Under the pieces are notes generated by a model. It did no database searches. It was given only the letters and a program-made list of their open reading frames with translations, and was not told the DNA's origin. A DNA stretch of 59,005 nucleotides from CAYOOT01 sp964405665 (GTDB taxonomy: Bacteria; Bdellovibrionota_C; UBA2361; SZUA-149; CAZDWZ01), in NCBI GenBank assembly GCA_964405665.1, contig CAYOOT010000009.1, forward strand, positions 1-59,005, in the 5' to 3' direction. Of the stretch, positions 34,744 through 42,321 are shown in pieces; within the stretch, counting starts at the first letter, position 1; each line of letters starts with the position of its first letter. The position numbers and the translations under genes are program-made.

Positions 34744-35059
34744 AAAAGTTAATAATTCTAATAAGTTAAATAATTGACGGACAAGAGGCAGCAATCTAGC
34801 ATTAATTATAAACAATTTCTAGTGCCCAACTTAAAAAAGTACTTTAAACCTCTTTTTTATATAACTACTTAAAAAGACTAGGTATTTTCTTAAGAGATTC
34901 TAGTAAACAAATTAGGTGGGTTATTTAGATGAAATTAGGGTGTTCACTTATTATCAAAGCAGTCTCTTCCTGATTATAATGATTATTAGAAGCATTGAAT
35001 ACACATGAAAGGAGTATTTAATGTATTATTGGTAATTATCTAAGGTTAAAGAAGTAAAT
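34744..35059. other. Intergenic region between rpmI and the HTH gene
   Basis: This 316-nt AT-rich divergent region must hold the promoters of the ribosomal operon and of the HTH gene. A TATAAT on the minus strand (34810-34805) is a possible -10 box without a good -35. On the plus strand AAAGGAG (35008-35014) precedes a five-codon frame ATG TAT TAT TGG TAA (35021-35035), a possible leader peptide before the HTH gene. No RNA gene was recognised. Confidence 0.4.
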
Positions 35060-35302
35060 ATGAGTAATAAAAATGAAGCACCACTATTACTAACTGTAAG
35101 AGAAGTATCCAGACTTTTAAGAGTTCAAAGACCAAAAGTTTATGAACTAATAAGAGATGGAGCGATCGAGGGCTTTAAGTTAGGAGCTGACTGGCGCATC
35201 AGAAGAGATTCAGTAGAAAATCTCATTGGGCCTATTCCAGTTAAGTTTTTCAAAGACTTAAAGGAAGAAGGAGAATTCGAGCAAGAAGAAAACTTAATGT
35301 AG
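35060..35302 (+). CDS. Small helix-turn-helix DNA-binding protein (excisionase/MerR type)
   Basis: An 80-residue protein with the HTH_17 winged-helix pattern: LLTVREVSRLLRVQRPKVYELIRDG, then GFKLGADWRIRRDSVENL, where the WRI segment is the typical wing. The last 20 residues are acidic. Such proteins include phage and plasmid excisionases and chromosomal BldC-like regulators. No integrase or attachment site is nearby, so a chromosomal regulator is more likely. It ends 18 nt before the hairpin at the SDR gene start. Confidence 0.88.
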   Translation: MSNKNEAPLLLTVREVSRLLRVQRPKVYELIRDGAIEGFKLGADWRIRRDSVENLIGPIPVKFFKDLKEEGEFEQEENLM

Positions 35303-35319
35303 TCCTTTTAAATTACTTC

Positions 35320-35355
35320 TTTCTTCTGTAACATGGTCTGATGTTACAGAAGAAA
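35320..35355 (+). promoter_or_regulatory. Perfect 15-bp inverted repeat over the SDR start codon
   Basis: TTTCTTCTGTAACAT (35320-35334), a 6-nt loop GGTCTG, then ATGTTACAGAAGAAA (35341-35355). The right arm begins exactly at the ATG of the SDR gene and covers its first five codons. No ribosome site is visible between the hairpin and the ATG. In RNA the start codon would be base-paired. It could be a translation switch or a protein operator; no U-tract follows, so a simple terminator is unlikely. Confidence 0.75.
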
Positions 35356-36201
35356 AATATTCTAATCACTGGTTGTTCTTCCGGTATTGGCAAAGACCTT
35401 GTTTCTGAATTACTAAGTGCTGGCTATATTGTAATAGCCAGCATGCGCCAAGCCGAGCAACGTAAAAATATTTTTTCAAATGAATTAATAAATTATCCTG
35501 AACAACTTTTTGTTCAAGAATTAGATGTTTGTAATGACGAACATCGGAAGAAGATAGCCGAGTTTATTAATTCAAAGTTCTCGGGGAAACTTGATTGTTT
35601 GATTAACAATGCCGGATTTGGTGTGTTTGGGGCTTTAGAAGATTTTTCGGAAGAACAAATCAGGTTGCAAATGGAAGTTAATTTTTTTGGATTAACTCTC
35701 TTATGCAAAGAACTACTTCCCAGTTTACGAAAAGCTAAGGGCTTGATCATTAATATTTCTTCAGTTCTGGGATACACCGCTCTTCCACTTTCTTCAATGT
35801 ATTCTGCCAGTAAATATGCTCTTGAAGGATTGAGCGAAGCGCTTTATCACGAATTAAAACCATTTAATGTGAAAGTATGTTTGCTCGAACCAGGTGGACA
35901 TAAAACAAATTTTAGAGAAAATATGTTACTTGCTAAAAATTATTCAGCAAAGGAGTCTTCATATTTTCATTATACGAAGAACTACTGCCAGATGTTAGAA
36001 AAAAAGATCAATAAAGATGGCACTTCAGTAAATAATATCAGTAAAAAAATTCTTAAACTTTTAAGTTCCAGTTCGCCAGCATTAAGAACACCTTCTGGAG
36101 CTGATGCAGTTGGCGGATATTGGTTAAAAAGACTGCTTCCGCAGCGAATTTTTTTAATGCTGATTAGTTTTGTCAGCAGAAGATTATATTATCGAGCATA
36201 G
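35341..36201 (+). CDS. Short-chain dehydrogenase/reductase
   Basis: A classical SDR of 286 residues. The cofactor motif TGCSSGIG is at 10-17, NNAG at 89-92, and the catalytic residues S140 or S141, Y154 and K158 (YSASK) are all present. The LLEPGGHKTNF segment after strand 6 resembles retinol- and steroid-type SDRs. The substrate is unknown. The gene starts inside a perfect hairpin. It is probably read with the HTH gene 38 nt upstream, which may regulate it. Confidence 0.9.
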   Translation: MLQKKNILITGCSSGIGKDLVSELLSAGYIVIASMRQAEQRKNIFSNELINYPEQLFVQELDVCNDEHRKKIAEFINSKFSGKLDCLINNAGFGVFGALEDFSEEQIRLQMEVNFFGLTLLCKELLPSLRKAKGLIINISSVLGYTALPLSSMYSASKYALEGLSEALYHELKPFNVKVCLLEPGGHKTNFRENMLLAKNYSAKESSYFHYTKNYCQMLEKKINKDGTSVNNISKKILKLLSSSSPALRTPSGADAVGGYWLKRLLPQRIFLMLISFVSRRLYYRA

Positions 36202-36218
36202 ATTACGATTAAGAGGGA

Positions 36219-36292
36219 GTTCGATATCTGAAATCGGAAGTCAGAGATCAGAATCCGATATCTGACTTCTGATCTCAGATTTCAGATCACAG
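36219..36292. repeat. TCTGA-rich palindromic repeat
   Basis: Left part GATATCTGAAATCGGAAGTC and right part GATCTCAGATTTCAGATC are related by inversion, with several short TCTGA/TCAGA units between. It lies in the gap between the SDR and mgtE genes and can fold into an imperfect long hairpin. It is likely another dispersed palindrome, although no second copy is in this window. Confidence 0.55.
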
Positions 36293-36307
36293 AAAAACAA
36301 GATAAAC

Positions 36308-36336
36308 TTGACAGTAGCCCCTCAATAGCCTATATC
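36308..36336 (+). promoter_or_regulatory. Strong sigma-70-type promoter for mgtE
   Basis: TTGACA (36308-36313), a 17-nt spacer, then TATATC (36331-36336): a near-consensus promoter 44 nt upstream of the first mgtE ATG. The leader of about 37 nt is too short for a magnesium riboswitch. Confidence 0.65.
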
Positions 36337-36379
36337 GGGGCAAATTTTAGCAATCCAAAACAAAAAGAGCAGAATACCT

Positions 36380-37774
36380 ATGATGAGTCCCAAAGAGGAA
36401 ATCATAGATAGAAACGACACCAGCACAGAAGAGCCTGCTTCTATTGTTGCTCCTGGAGATCCAATTGAAGCTCTAGATCCCGTATCCCGTGCCTTTGAGC
36501 TTTGGTCAGGACTAAGTCCACAAGATCGGGTGGATCTTTTCCTTTCTATGGAAAGAAGTGATGCTGAAGAACTATTTCTTTCGATTGGTGCCCGAGAACA
36601 GGGACAAATTTTACAAGCTTTACCAAAAAAGGACAGAAGATCTTGGATTAGGTTACTTGCTCCTGATGACGCAGCTGATTTAATTCAGGAAATTCCTCAA
36701 GAAGAAAGAGAAGAGTTAATAAGCTTATTAGATAAAATAACCCGCCGTGAAGTTGTAGCACTTCTTGCTTATTCAGAGGACGAAGCCGGGGGATTAATGA
36801 GCACTCGCTTTGCTCGGTTACGTGCTGATATGACCGTTGATGAAGCAATTATTTATATTCGCAAGCAAGCACGAAGACCGATTGAAACAATCACTTATTT
36901 TTATGTTTTAAATCAAGATCAACTACTTCTGGGAATTGTGGGGATTAGAGATCTTTTTTTGGAACAGGGGTCGAAGTTAATTAGTGAAATAATGCAAACA
37001 GATGTTGTTGCAGTTTATGAAGATACTCCTAACGAAGAAGTTGGTCGTATTTTTAAGCAACAAAACCTCATTGCTATCCCTGTAATTGATCAAGCTGGTA
37101 TTTTAAAAGGGATTATTACGATTGATGATATCGTTGAGTCCATTGAAGAAAAAGCAACTGAAGATATTCAAAAAATTGGGGGTTCTGAAGCTTTTGATGC
37201 ACCATACTTGGATACTAGCCTTTGGCAAATGATTAAAAAAAGAGCAAGCTGGCTTTCAGTGCTTTTTGTGGGAGAACTGCTTACGGCCAATGCGATGTCC
37301 CATTATGAAAAAGAAATTTCCAAGGCAGTAGTTTTGGCTCTTTTTATTCCATTGGTAATTAGTAGTGGCGGGAATTCCGGTTCGCAAGCTTCAACTTTAG
37401 TGGTTCGGGCAATGGCGCTGGGAGAAATTAAGTTACAACAATGGTTTAAAGTTTTAGTAAGAGAACTTTATACTGGATTTGTCTTAGGTTGTATTTTAGG
37501 AGTATTAGGATTTATCAGAGTAGTGATGTGGCCACATGCCGATATTCTTTATTCAGAAAATTATTTTCTGGTAGCTTTTACCCTATCCTTTTCTTTAGTA
37601 GGGATAGTGCTTTGGGGAACAATTACCGGTTCAATGCTGCCCATGTTTTTAAAACGCCTGGGGCTTGACGCTGCTAGCGCGTCTGCACCTTTTGTCGCCA
37701 CTTTAGTTGATGTTACCGGGTTAGTAATCTATTTTAGTGTGGCGAATTGGTTCTTAAAAGGCATTTTGCTTTAA
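36380..37774 (+). CDS. mgtE: Magnesium transporter MgtE
   Basis: A 464-residue inner-membrane Mg2+ channel. The cytosolic N domain (about 40-135, with LPKKDRRSWIRLLAPDDAAD) and two CBS domains (about 140-265) sense cytosolic Mg2+ and close the pore. The C-terminal half (about 290-464) has five membrane helices with the conserved pore segment SSGGNSGSQASTLVVRA. Two tandem ATGs are available at the start. It has its own promoter and is followed by the repeat 37790-37942 against a convergent gene. Confidence 0.95.
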   Translation: MMSPKEEIIDRNDTSTEEPASIVAPGDPIEALDPVSRAFELWSGLSPQDRVDLFLSMERSDAEELFLSIGAREQGQILQALPKKDRRSWIRLLAPDDAADLIQEIPQEEREELISLLDKITRREVVALLAYSEDEAGGLMSTRFARLRADMTVDEAIIYIRKQARRPIETITYFYVLNQDQLLLGIVGIRDLFLEQGSKLISEIMQTDVVAVYEDTPNEEVGRIFKQQNLIAIPVIDQAGILKGIITIDDIVESIEEKATEDIQKIGGSEAFDAPYLDTSLWQMIKKRASWLSVLFVGELLTANAMSHYEKEISKAVVLALFIPLVISSGGNSGSQASTLVVRAMALGEIKLQQWFKVLVRELYTGFVLGCILGVLGFIRVVMWPHADILYSENYFLVAFTLSFSLVGIVLWGTITGSMLPMFLKRLGLDAASASAPFVATLVDVTGLVIYFSVANWFLKGILL

Positions 37775-37789
37775 TAAATTTCTAAAATC

Positions 37790-37942
37790 ACTGGAGCGCG
37801 GACGTCCTCGTCCTCGTCCGCAACCTGGAACACAGCAAATCATAAATCCTCAAGGCAAATGATAATTTTCTTTTTCGGTAAGCTTTGAGACTTCTGTCTA
37901 AAATACGACCCAGGTTGCGGACGAGGACGTCCGCGCTCCAGT
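37790..37942. repeat. MITE-like element with ~32-bp terminal inverted repeats
   Basis: About 153 nt. The ends CTGGAGCGCGGACGTCC...CGCAACCTGG and CCAGGTTGCGGACGAGG...GCGCTCCAG are inverted copies of about 32 bp, and the AT-rich interior has no coding frame. A second element with the same ends and almost equal length lies at 49995-50146 but with an unrelated interior. It sits between the convergent mgtE and HEAT-protein genes. No transposase is nearby. Confidence 0.82.
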
Positions 37943-37947
37943 AATTT

Positions 37948-39405
37948 TTAATTATCAAAGGAGAACATAAATCGCTCAGCCCGATCCCAGGTTTCGTATT
38001 TCATATCAACATTGCGAATTAGTATCCTGTTGCGAATGCCGTTGATCTGAGAATAATGTTGAATCCGATCAAAATATTCTTGAGCTTTAGCGGTGCCTTC
38101 GGAATTTTTTCTAATGATTAACATTTGTTCCGCTTTTAAAAATTGATATAAATCAACATTGATGTCCGGAGTAAAAGGAGAAGGATTCAAGCCTTTGGGA
38201 TAACAAGTTTCCTGATCGGGCATCATTAAAGAGTTTCCTTCATAAACTGCTCTGGCTATTCTTTTAGGATAAGCCATTACAAATCTTTGAACAAAATCCC
38301 CTCCGGTGCCATAGCCGAACATGTACAATTCTTTTGTATTGATATTTACTTGATTGCCAATAAAATCAATCAACTCCAATAAGAATTTGTCGAATCTTTG
38401 GCCGCGATAATTAAAATTCCCATAATCAGGGAAACGAATATTATCGATATAAGGAACCAACACTGCAACTTGCAATTGTCTTGCAGATTTATAACAAAGA
38501 TAAAATAAATCCTCAGCCGATAGATCACTGTCGTGCAAACAAACTAAAAGCCAGGGCTTATAACCTTCTTTAGAATCCATTGCTTGCTTGCGATTAGCCG
38601 GATGATAAAAATAATATCTCAATCCCTTGTAGGCAAGGTTTAACACTTGTCCCGCCGGCATAGTTGTATCCATTCGATCTTCTGGCACTTCTCCTTTGAT
38701 TTTATCTAAGGCCCAGAAAGCGGCACTTTTTGCTCCCGGCGAAGTTTCCAAACCGCCCAAGCTGGTACGTAAAGCATACATTGCCTGATTAGATCCAATT
38801 TCTCCCAATGCCGAAGCTGCTCTTTTTTTCATTTCAGTGTCTGGGTCTTTTCGCAAAATTTTTGTTAAAAGCGGGATTGGTAGATTGAAGTTAAATTTTC
38901 CCAAAGCAGTGACCGCCGCTTTTTTGGTTTCTGGATCACCGTGTTCTATTTCAAAGCGCAGGGCTTCAGTAGCTTTTTTGTCTTGCAAGAAAGATAAGGC
39001 TTCAATTATAAAAAGTTGTTTTTCTCTGGTATTGCCTTGTTTTAAAGTTTTTACAAGTAAATCCACATCGGATAGTTTGGCTTCTCTTCTGAGCGCAATT
39101 CCCGCTTCGGTAACAGTATGACACTCATCGGCCGAATCAAGCCTTCTTAGAAGTTCTTGAATTAATACTTCGTGAGTAATTTTGATTTTACCTTCTTCGG
39201 CAGCAATATTGAGTTTGTTTTTTTGTGGATTGAGGCTGTCTTGTAAATTTGTTGGCTGAGGACGAGGCTGAGCATTAAGATCGGGATCTTCTTGAACATC
39301 AAGATCTTCGGAATCATCTTGGGCAAAAGCATTGCTGATCGGCAGAAATATGACAACAAATAAAAATGAAAGATGAAACAAGGAATGAATGAATTTTTTA
39401 TTCAT
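37948..39405 (-). CDS. Exported HEAT-repeat protein with hydrolase-like C-terminus
   Basis: A 485-residue secreted protein with a signal peptide of about 28 residues ending AFA, and an acidic Pro-rich linker. HEAT-type helical repeats follow at about 75-250 (for example KKAAVTALGKFN, KKRAASALGEIG). The C-terminal domain, about 255-485, resembles an alpha/beta hydrolase of the poly(3-hydroxybutyrate)-depolymerase/esterase-D kind: PWLLVCLHDSD as the oxyanion strand and GYGTGGDF where GxSxG is expected, so the nucleophile would be Thr or absent. Its ATG overlaps the stop of the upstream kinase gene by 4 nt. The function is unknown; a binding or scaffolding role in the periplasm is possible. Confidence 0.75.
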   Translation of the reverse strand: MNKKFIHSLFHLSFLFVVIFLPISNAFAQDDSEDLDVQEDPDLNAQPRPQPTNLQDSLNPQKNKLNIAAEEGKIKITHEVLIQELLRRLDSADECHTVTEAGIALRREAKLSDVDLLVKTLKQGNTREKQLFIIEALSFLQDKKATEALRFEIEHGDPETKKAAVTALGKFNFNLPIPLLTKILRKDPDTEMKKRAASALGEIGSNQAMYALRTSLGGLETSPGAKSAAFWALDKIKGEVPEDRMDTTMPAGQVLNLAYKGLRYYFYHPANRKQAMDSKEGYKPWLLVCLHDSDLSAEDLFYLCYKSARQLQVAVLVPYIDNIRFPDYGNFNYRGQRFDKFLLELIDFIGNQVNINTKELYMFGYGTGGDFVQRFVMAYPKRIARAVYEGNSLMMPDQETCYPKGLNPSPFTPDINVDLYQFLKAEQMLIIRKNSEGTAKAQEYFDRIQHYSQINGIRNRILIRNVDMKYETWDRAERFMFSFDN

Positions 39406-40388
39406 AATAAATATTCTTTTTTCTTTAAAACTTCTTTTAAATCAATTTTTAAACGCGGTCCCAATTGAGAAACAACTTTGCTTGCCAGATAGCAAGCTAG
39501 TTTTCCAGTTTCTTCAATTTCAAGATTAGATGTTAGTCCATAAAGAAATGCACCAGCAAAAATATCCCCTGCACCGGTATCATCAATCGGTTTTGTTGAA
39601 TAAGGAGCGATAAATAATTCTTTCCCACGGTAACAAATTTTCGCTCCTTTTTCCGACATTGTCATTATGGAGATGGGAAATTGTTTGGAATAGGCTCTGA
39701 AAACTTCATTTACCTCTGTTAGCCCGGTATATTTGCTGGCCTCATTAAGATTAGCAAAAACGAGCTCAGCTTGATCCAATGCCTCTTTTAAGGGCTTTGA
39801 AAAAAATTCAACGATAAAGCCATCGGAAAGAGTTACTGCAATTTTTAAATCATATTTTTTTGCAAATTCCAGAGCTTTTTTTACTGCTCTTTGTCCAGAT
39901 TCAGAAGAAAACAGATAGCCTTCAATATAAAGCCAGTTAGCTTGGGAAATTAATTCTTCATTAATAAAACCCTGATCAATAGCAGCACTAGCGCCAAGAT
40001 GTGTATTCATAGTTCTTTCGGCGTCGGGAGTAATTAGAATTACACTAGTTCCGGTAGGAGCAGAAACATGGTTTGTTTCGACCTTAACTCCTAATTTTTG
40101 CATTTCATTTACATAAAACTTGCCCAGAGAATCGTTTCCGACTACACAATTATATCCAGCTTTTGCTCCAAGTTGAGCAAGAGCAATAACTGTATTGGCA
40201 GCAGATCCCCCACTTGCTTGATTAATGGAATGCTTGGAAAGTTTTTCTAATAAACTTTCTTGCTCCGTTGTTTCAACAAGCTTCATTCCTCCCTTTTCCA
40301 GAGAGAGTATAGCAAATTCTTCTTCAGAAATTTGCAGTTGCAGATCGACAATGGCATTTCCGATAGCAAGGACATCTAATTGTTTCAT
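39402..40388 (-). CDS. PfkB-family carbohydrate/nucleoside kinase (adenosine-kinase-like)
   Basis: A 328-residue ribokinase-fold kinase. It shows GNAIVDLQ at the start, GGSAANTVIALAQLG as the substrate loop, NLNEASKYTG, and DTGAGDIFAGAFLYG with the catalytic Asp and anion hole. The N-terminal form resembles bacterial adenosine kinase-like proteins annotated as sugar kinases. It would phosphorylate adenosine or a sugar with ATP. Four-nucleotide overlap (ATGA) with the exported HEAT protein gene shows translational coupling, an odd pairing of a cytosolic kinase with a secreted protein. Confidence 0.88.
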   Translation of the reverse strand: MKQLDVLAIGNAIVDLQLQISEEEFAILSLEKGGMKLVETTEQESLLEKLSKHSINQASGGSAANTVIALAQLGAKAGYNCVVGNDSLGKFYVNEMQKLGVKVETNHVSAPTGTSVILITPDAERTMNTHLGASAAIDQGFINEELISQANWLYIEGYLFSSESGQRAVKKALEFAKKYDLKIAVTLSDGFIVEFFSKPLKEALDQAELVFANLNEASKYTGLTEVNEVFRAYSKQFPISIMTMSEKGAKICYRGKELFIAPYSTKPIDDTGAGDIFAGAFLYGLTSNLEIEETGKLACYLASKVVSQLGPRLKIDLKEVLKKKEYLL

Positions 40389-40445
40389 TGAAAAAGTTTT
40401 CCTATTAAAATATTATCAAGGCCTAGGAATCTATTTTAAACTAGA

Positions 40446-40490
40446 TCCTCCTCCGCTTCGTCCTTCGCTAAAGCTTCAGATGACAAATCG
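40446..40490. repeat. CTCCGCTTCGTCC palindromic repeat
   Basis: An imperfect palindrome: CTCCGCTTCGTCC at the left and GACAAATCGGAG at the right, with GCTAAAGCTTCAG in the centre. It is followed by the separate palindrome at 40508-40570. Similar CTCCGCTTTGTCC-type repeats occur between genes in several candidate-phylum genomes (general knowledge). It lies upstream of the PfkB kinase gene. Confidence 0.6.
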
Positions 40491-40507
40491 GAGGACAAGT
40501 CGGAACG

Positions 40508-40570
40508 ATATAGCCTTTTCTATCACTTATGCAACATAGTAATGTCGCATAAGTGATGGAAAGAGCTATA
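40508..40570. repeat. Palindrome ATCACTTATGC...GCATAAGTGAT
   Basis: An imperfect inverted repeat of about 28 bp: TAGCCTTTTCTATCACTTAT on the left against ATAAGTGATGGAAAGAGCTA on the right, with centre CAACATAGTAATGTCG. It lies between the divergently placed kinase promoter side and the end of the exported unknown gene, so it could end transcription from 41069. Confidence 0.7.
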
Positions 40571-40586
40571 GAACAATCGGAAGTTA

Positions 40587-41069
40587 TTAATTAAAAATGA
40601 AATCATTTTCTTGCGATCTAAAATAATTCACTTCTTTAAGCGGTTTTTTTATCCACTTATTGCCTTCTGCTGAAGTCCAGCTTCCTTGACTCTCTAATGA
40701 GCAACCAACGGGGAGATCGTTTTTTAAAATATTCTCATAGTTTAGTGTAACCTTTAATTTCTTGCTGGCATTAGGATCACAAGAAATTTTATATCTTTCT
40801 TTAAAGCTCCCAAATACCCGAGACAAAGTAAAACCAGTAAGATTTTTGGGAGATATTTGTTTATTTTCACCTGGCATTATAAAGACTTTTAATGCTGGTC
40901 TGATTCCTATTCCTTCAACTTCGGAGATTTCAATTAAAGCGCCAGAATCTTCTTCTGAAAAATTATTATTTATTTTAAGAACAATGCCCCAAGCATTCTT
41001 TGCCGGATACAAAAAGAAGTTCAAGACCAATAATAGCAATATTTTACTCAGAATACTTGAAGCTTTCAT
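40587..41069 (-). CDS. Exported hypothetical protein
   Basis: A 160-residue protein with a clear Sec signal peptide (about 1-27: short basic start, LLLLVLNFFLY core, then a cleavage region near NAWG). The mature part is predicted mostly beta, with two cysteines (about positions 96 and 122) that could form a disulfide in the periplasm. The DsbD-type reductase gene is 1.2 kb away. No family recognised. Confidence 0.65.
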   Translation of the reverse strand: MKASSILSKILLLLVLNFFLYPAKNAWGIVLKINNNFSEEDSGALIEISEVEGIGIRPALKVFIMPGENKQISPKNLTGFTLSRVFGSFKERYKISCDPNASKKLKVTLNYENILKNDLPVGCSLESQGSWTSAEGNKWIKKPLKEVNYFRSQENDFIFN

Positions 41070-41149
41070 AAAACCTAAATTCTGCCTTTAAAAAACTACT
41101 TGTACTACTATTATTACATCATTCCAAAAGATGTTACATATATCTTGGT

Positions 41150-42238
41150 ATGCAGAAAGCAGAAATCATCATTATTGGAGCCGGCGTTTTAGGACTTTCT
41201 TTGGCCTATCATCTTTCCCAAGAGGGGAAATCGGTCATTATTTTAGAAAAAGAATGCACATTCGGTTCACATGCTTCCGGCAAAAACGCTGGGATGATTC
41301 GCCATCTTTCTAAACATTCGCAGTTAATTTCTTGGACTGAAGAATCAGTTAAGCTTTGGCCCCCTGCCCTAAGAAATCAAACTTCACAAACAGGGTCTTA
41401 TATTCGCAGTAAGGACCCTTATGAATCAAGAAAGGATTTATTTGAAAAAAGAATTCTTATTTTAAATAATAAAAAAGTTGAATTTATTTATACTAAAAAT
41501 GATGCCTTGATTAAGCCCTTAAATTATTTAAAAGCCCTAAAGGAACTCTTGGATCCTCAGCTAGTAACAATCAAATATCATACGAGTGTTTTGAATTTCT
41601 GCAAAGAAAATCAAGATTGGTCAGTGCAAACTAAATCGGGAAATGTTTATCAAGCAGAAGTTTTGGTAATTGCTAATGGCGCCTGGTTTGATTCTTTTAA
41701 ACTAACAACGGAAAAAATTCTGCAACCACAAAAAAAAATATATGCCCGACATATATTTAAACTGGAACTGGAAGACCCCTTTTTTATGCCGGAAAAAAAT
41801 TGTGGTTTTTTTTGGGATGAAGAAGAAAAGTGGTATTTTCGTTTTTTTGAAGGAAACCAAAGGCTATTTTCTGTCTGCGACAAAAGTTTGGCTGTGGATT
41901 TAGAGTCCTTTCAGAGCAATCCTGCCTTGAGAGAAGAAGTGGTTGCGGTGATTGCTAAAAATATCCCGCAGTTGAATAATAAATATCTGATTAAAGATTA
42001 CTGGCATTGTTTTAGAGCGTATGCAGCCGATGAATTGCCTCTTTGGGGCAGCGATCCTTATCAGTCTAATTTATTTTGGTTGGCCGGTTTTGGGGGTTTT
42101 GGGATGTCTACTTCCTTTGCTGCGGCTTCTGATGCGGCCTTATTTCTTTGTGGTCAAAAAATAAACTCTCATGTAGAATTCTCTCCAGTCCGATTTACAT
42201 ACATCGCAGATAATGATGTCTGTTCCCTGATAAAATAA
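41150..42238 (+). CDS. FAD-dependent oxidoreductase (DAO family)
   Basis: A 362-residue flavoprotein of the glycine oxidase/D-amino-acid dehydrogenase family. The FAD motif IIIGAGVLGLSLAYHLSQEG opens the protein, followed by SHASGKNAGMIR, which corresponds to the typical S-x-x-N-x-G loop, then VLVIANGAWFD, and a C-terminal FAD motif WLAGFGGFGMSTSFAAA. The substrate is a primary or secondary amine, and the exact one is not evident. Monocistronic, starting with ATG 41150; the following reductase gene is separated by a hairpin. Confidence 0.87.
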   Translation: MQKAEIIIIGAGVLGLSLAYHLSQEGKSVIILEKECTFGSHASGKNAGMIRHLSKHSQLISWTEESVKLWPPALRNQTSQTGSYIRSKDPYESRKDLFEKRILILNNKKVEFIYTKNDALIKPLNYLKALKELLDPQLVTIKYHTSVLNFCKENQDWSVQTKSGNVYQAEVLVIANGAWFDSFKLTTEKILQPQKKIYARHIFKLELEDPFFMPEKNCGFFWDEEEKWYFRFFEGNQRLFSVCDKSLAVDLESFQSNPALREEVVAVIAKNIPQLNNKYLIKDYWHCFRAYAADELPLWGSDPYQSNLFWLAGFGGFGMSTSFAAASDAALFLCGQKINSHVEFSPVRFTYIADNDVCSLIK

Positions 42239-42275
42239 GGGTAGGCAGAAAATTTGGGCGATGCTTGTAAAGCGC

Positions 42276-42312
42276 CTTATTTTCAGGGCTGGCTTTGACC
42301 GCCCTGAATAAG
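42276..42312. repeat. Hairpin between the FAD oxidoreductase and DsbD-like genes
   Basis: CTTATTTTCAGGGC and GCCCTGAATAAG form a stem of about 12 bp with one bulge and an 11-nt loop. The position before the DsbD-like ATG (10 nt away) places it in the leader of that gene or as the end of the previous transcript. Confidence 0.55.
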
Positions 42313-42321
42313 TAATATTTT

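Noticed and set aside
34744..34815. N-terminal extension of rpmI
   Set aside because: L35 starts with MPKIKTNK; the upstream 24 codons look unrelated and lie in the promoter region.
35060..35302. Prophage or integrative element marked by the excisionase-like HTH
   Set aside because: No integrase, attachment repeat or phage gene is nearby, and the tRNA-Arg is 26 kb away and intact.
36337..36379. Magnesium riboswitch before mgtE
   Set aside because: The predicted transcript leader is about 37 nt, too short for M-box or mgtA-type structures.
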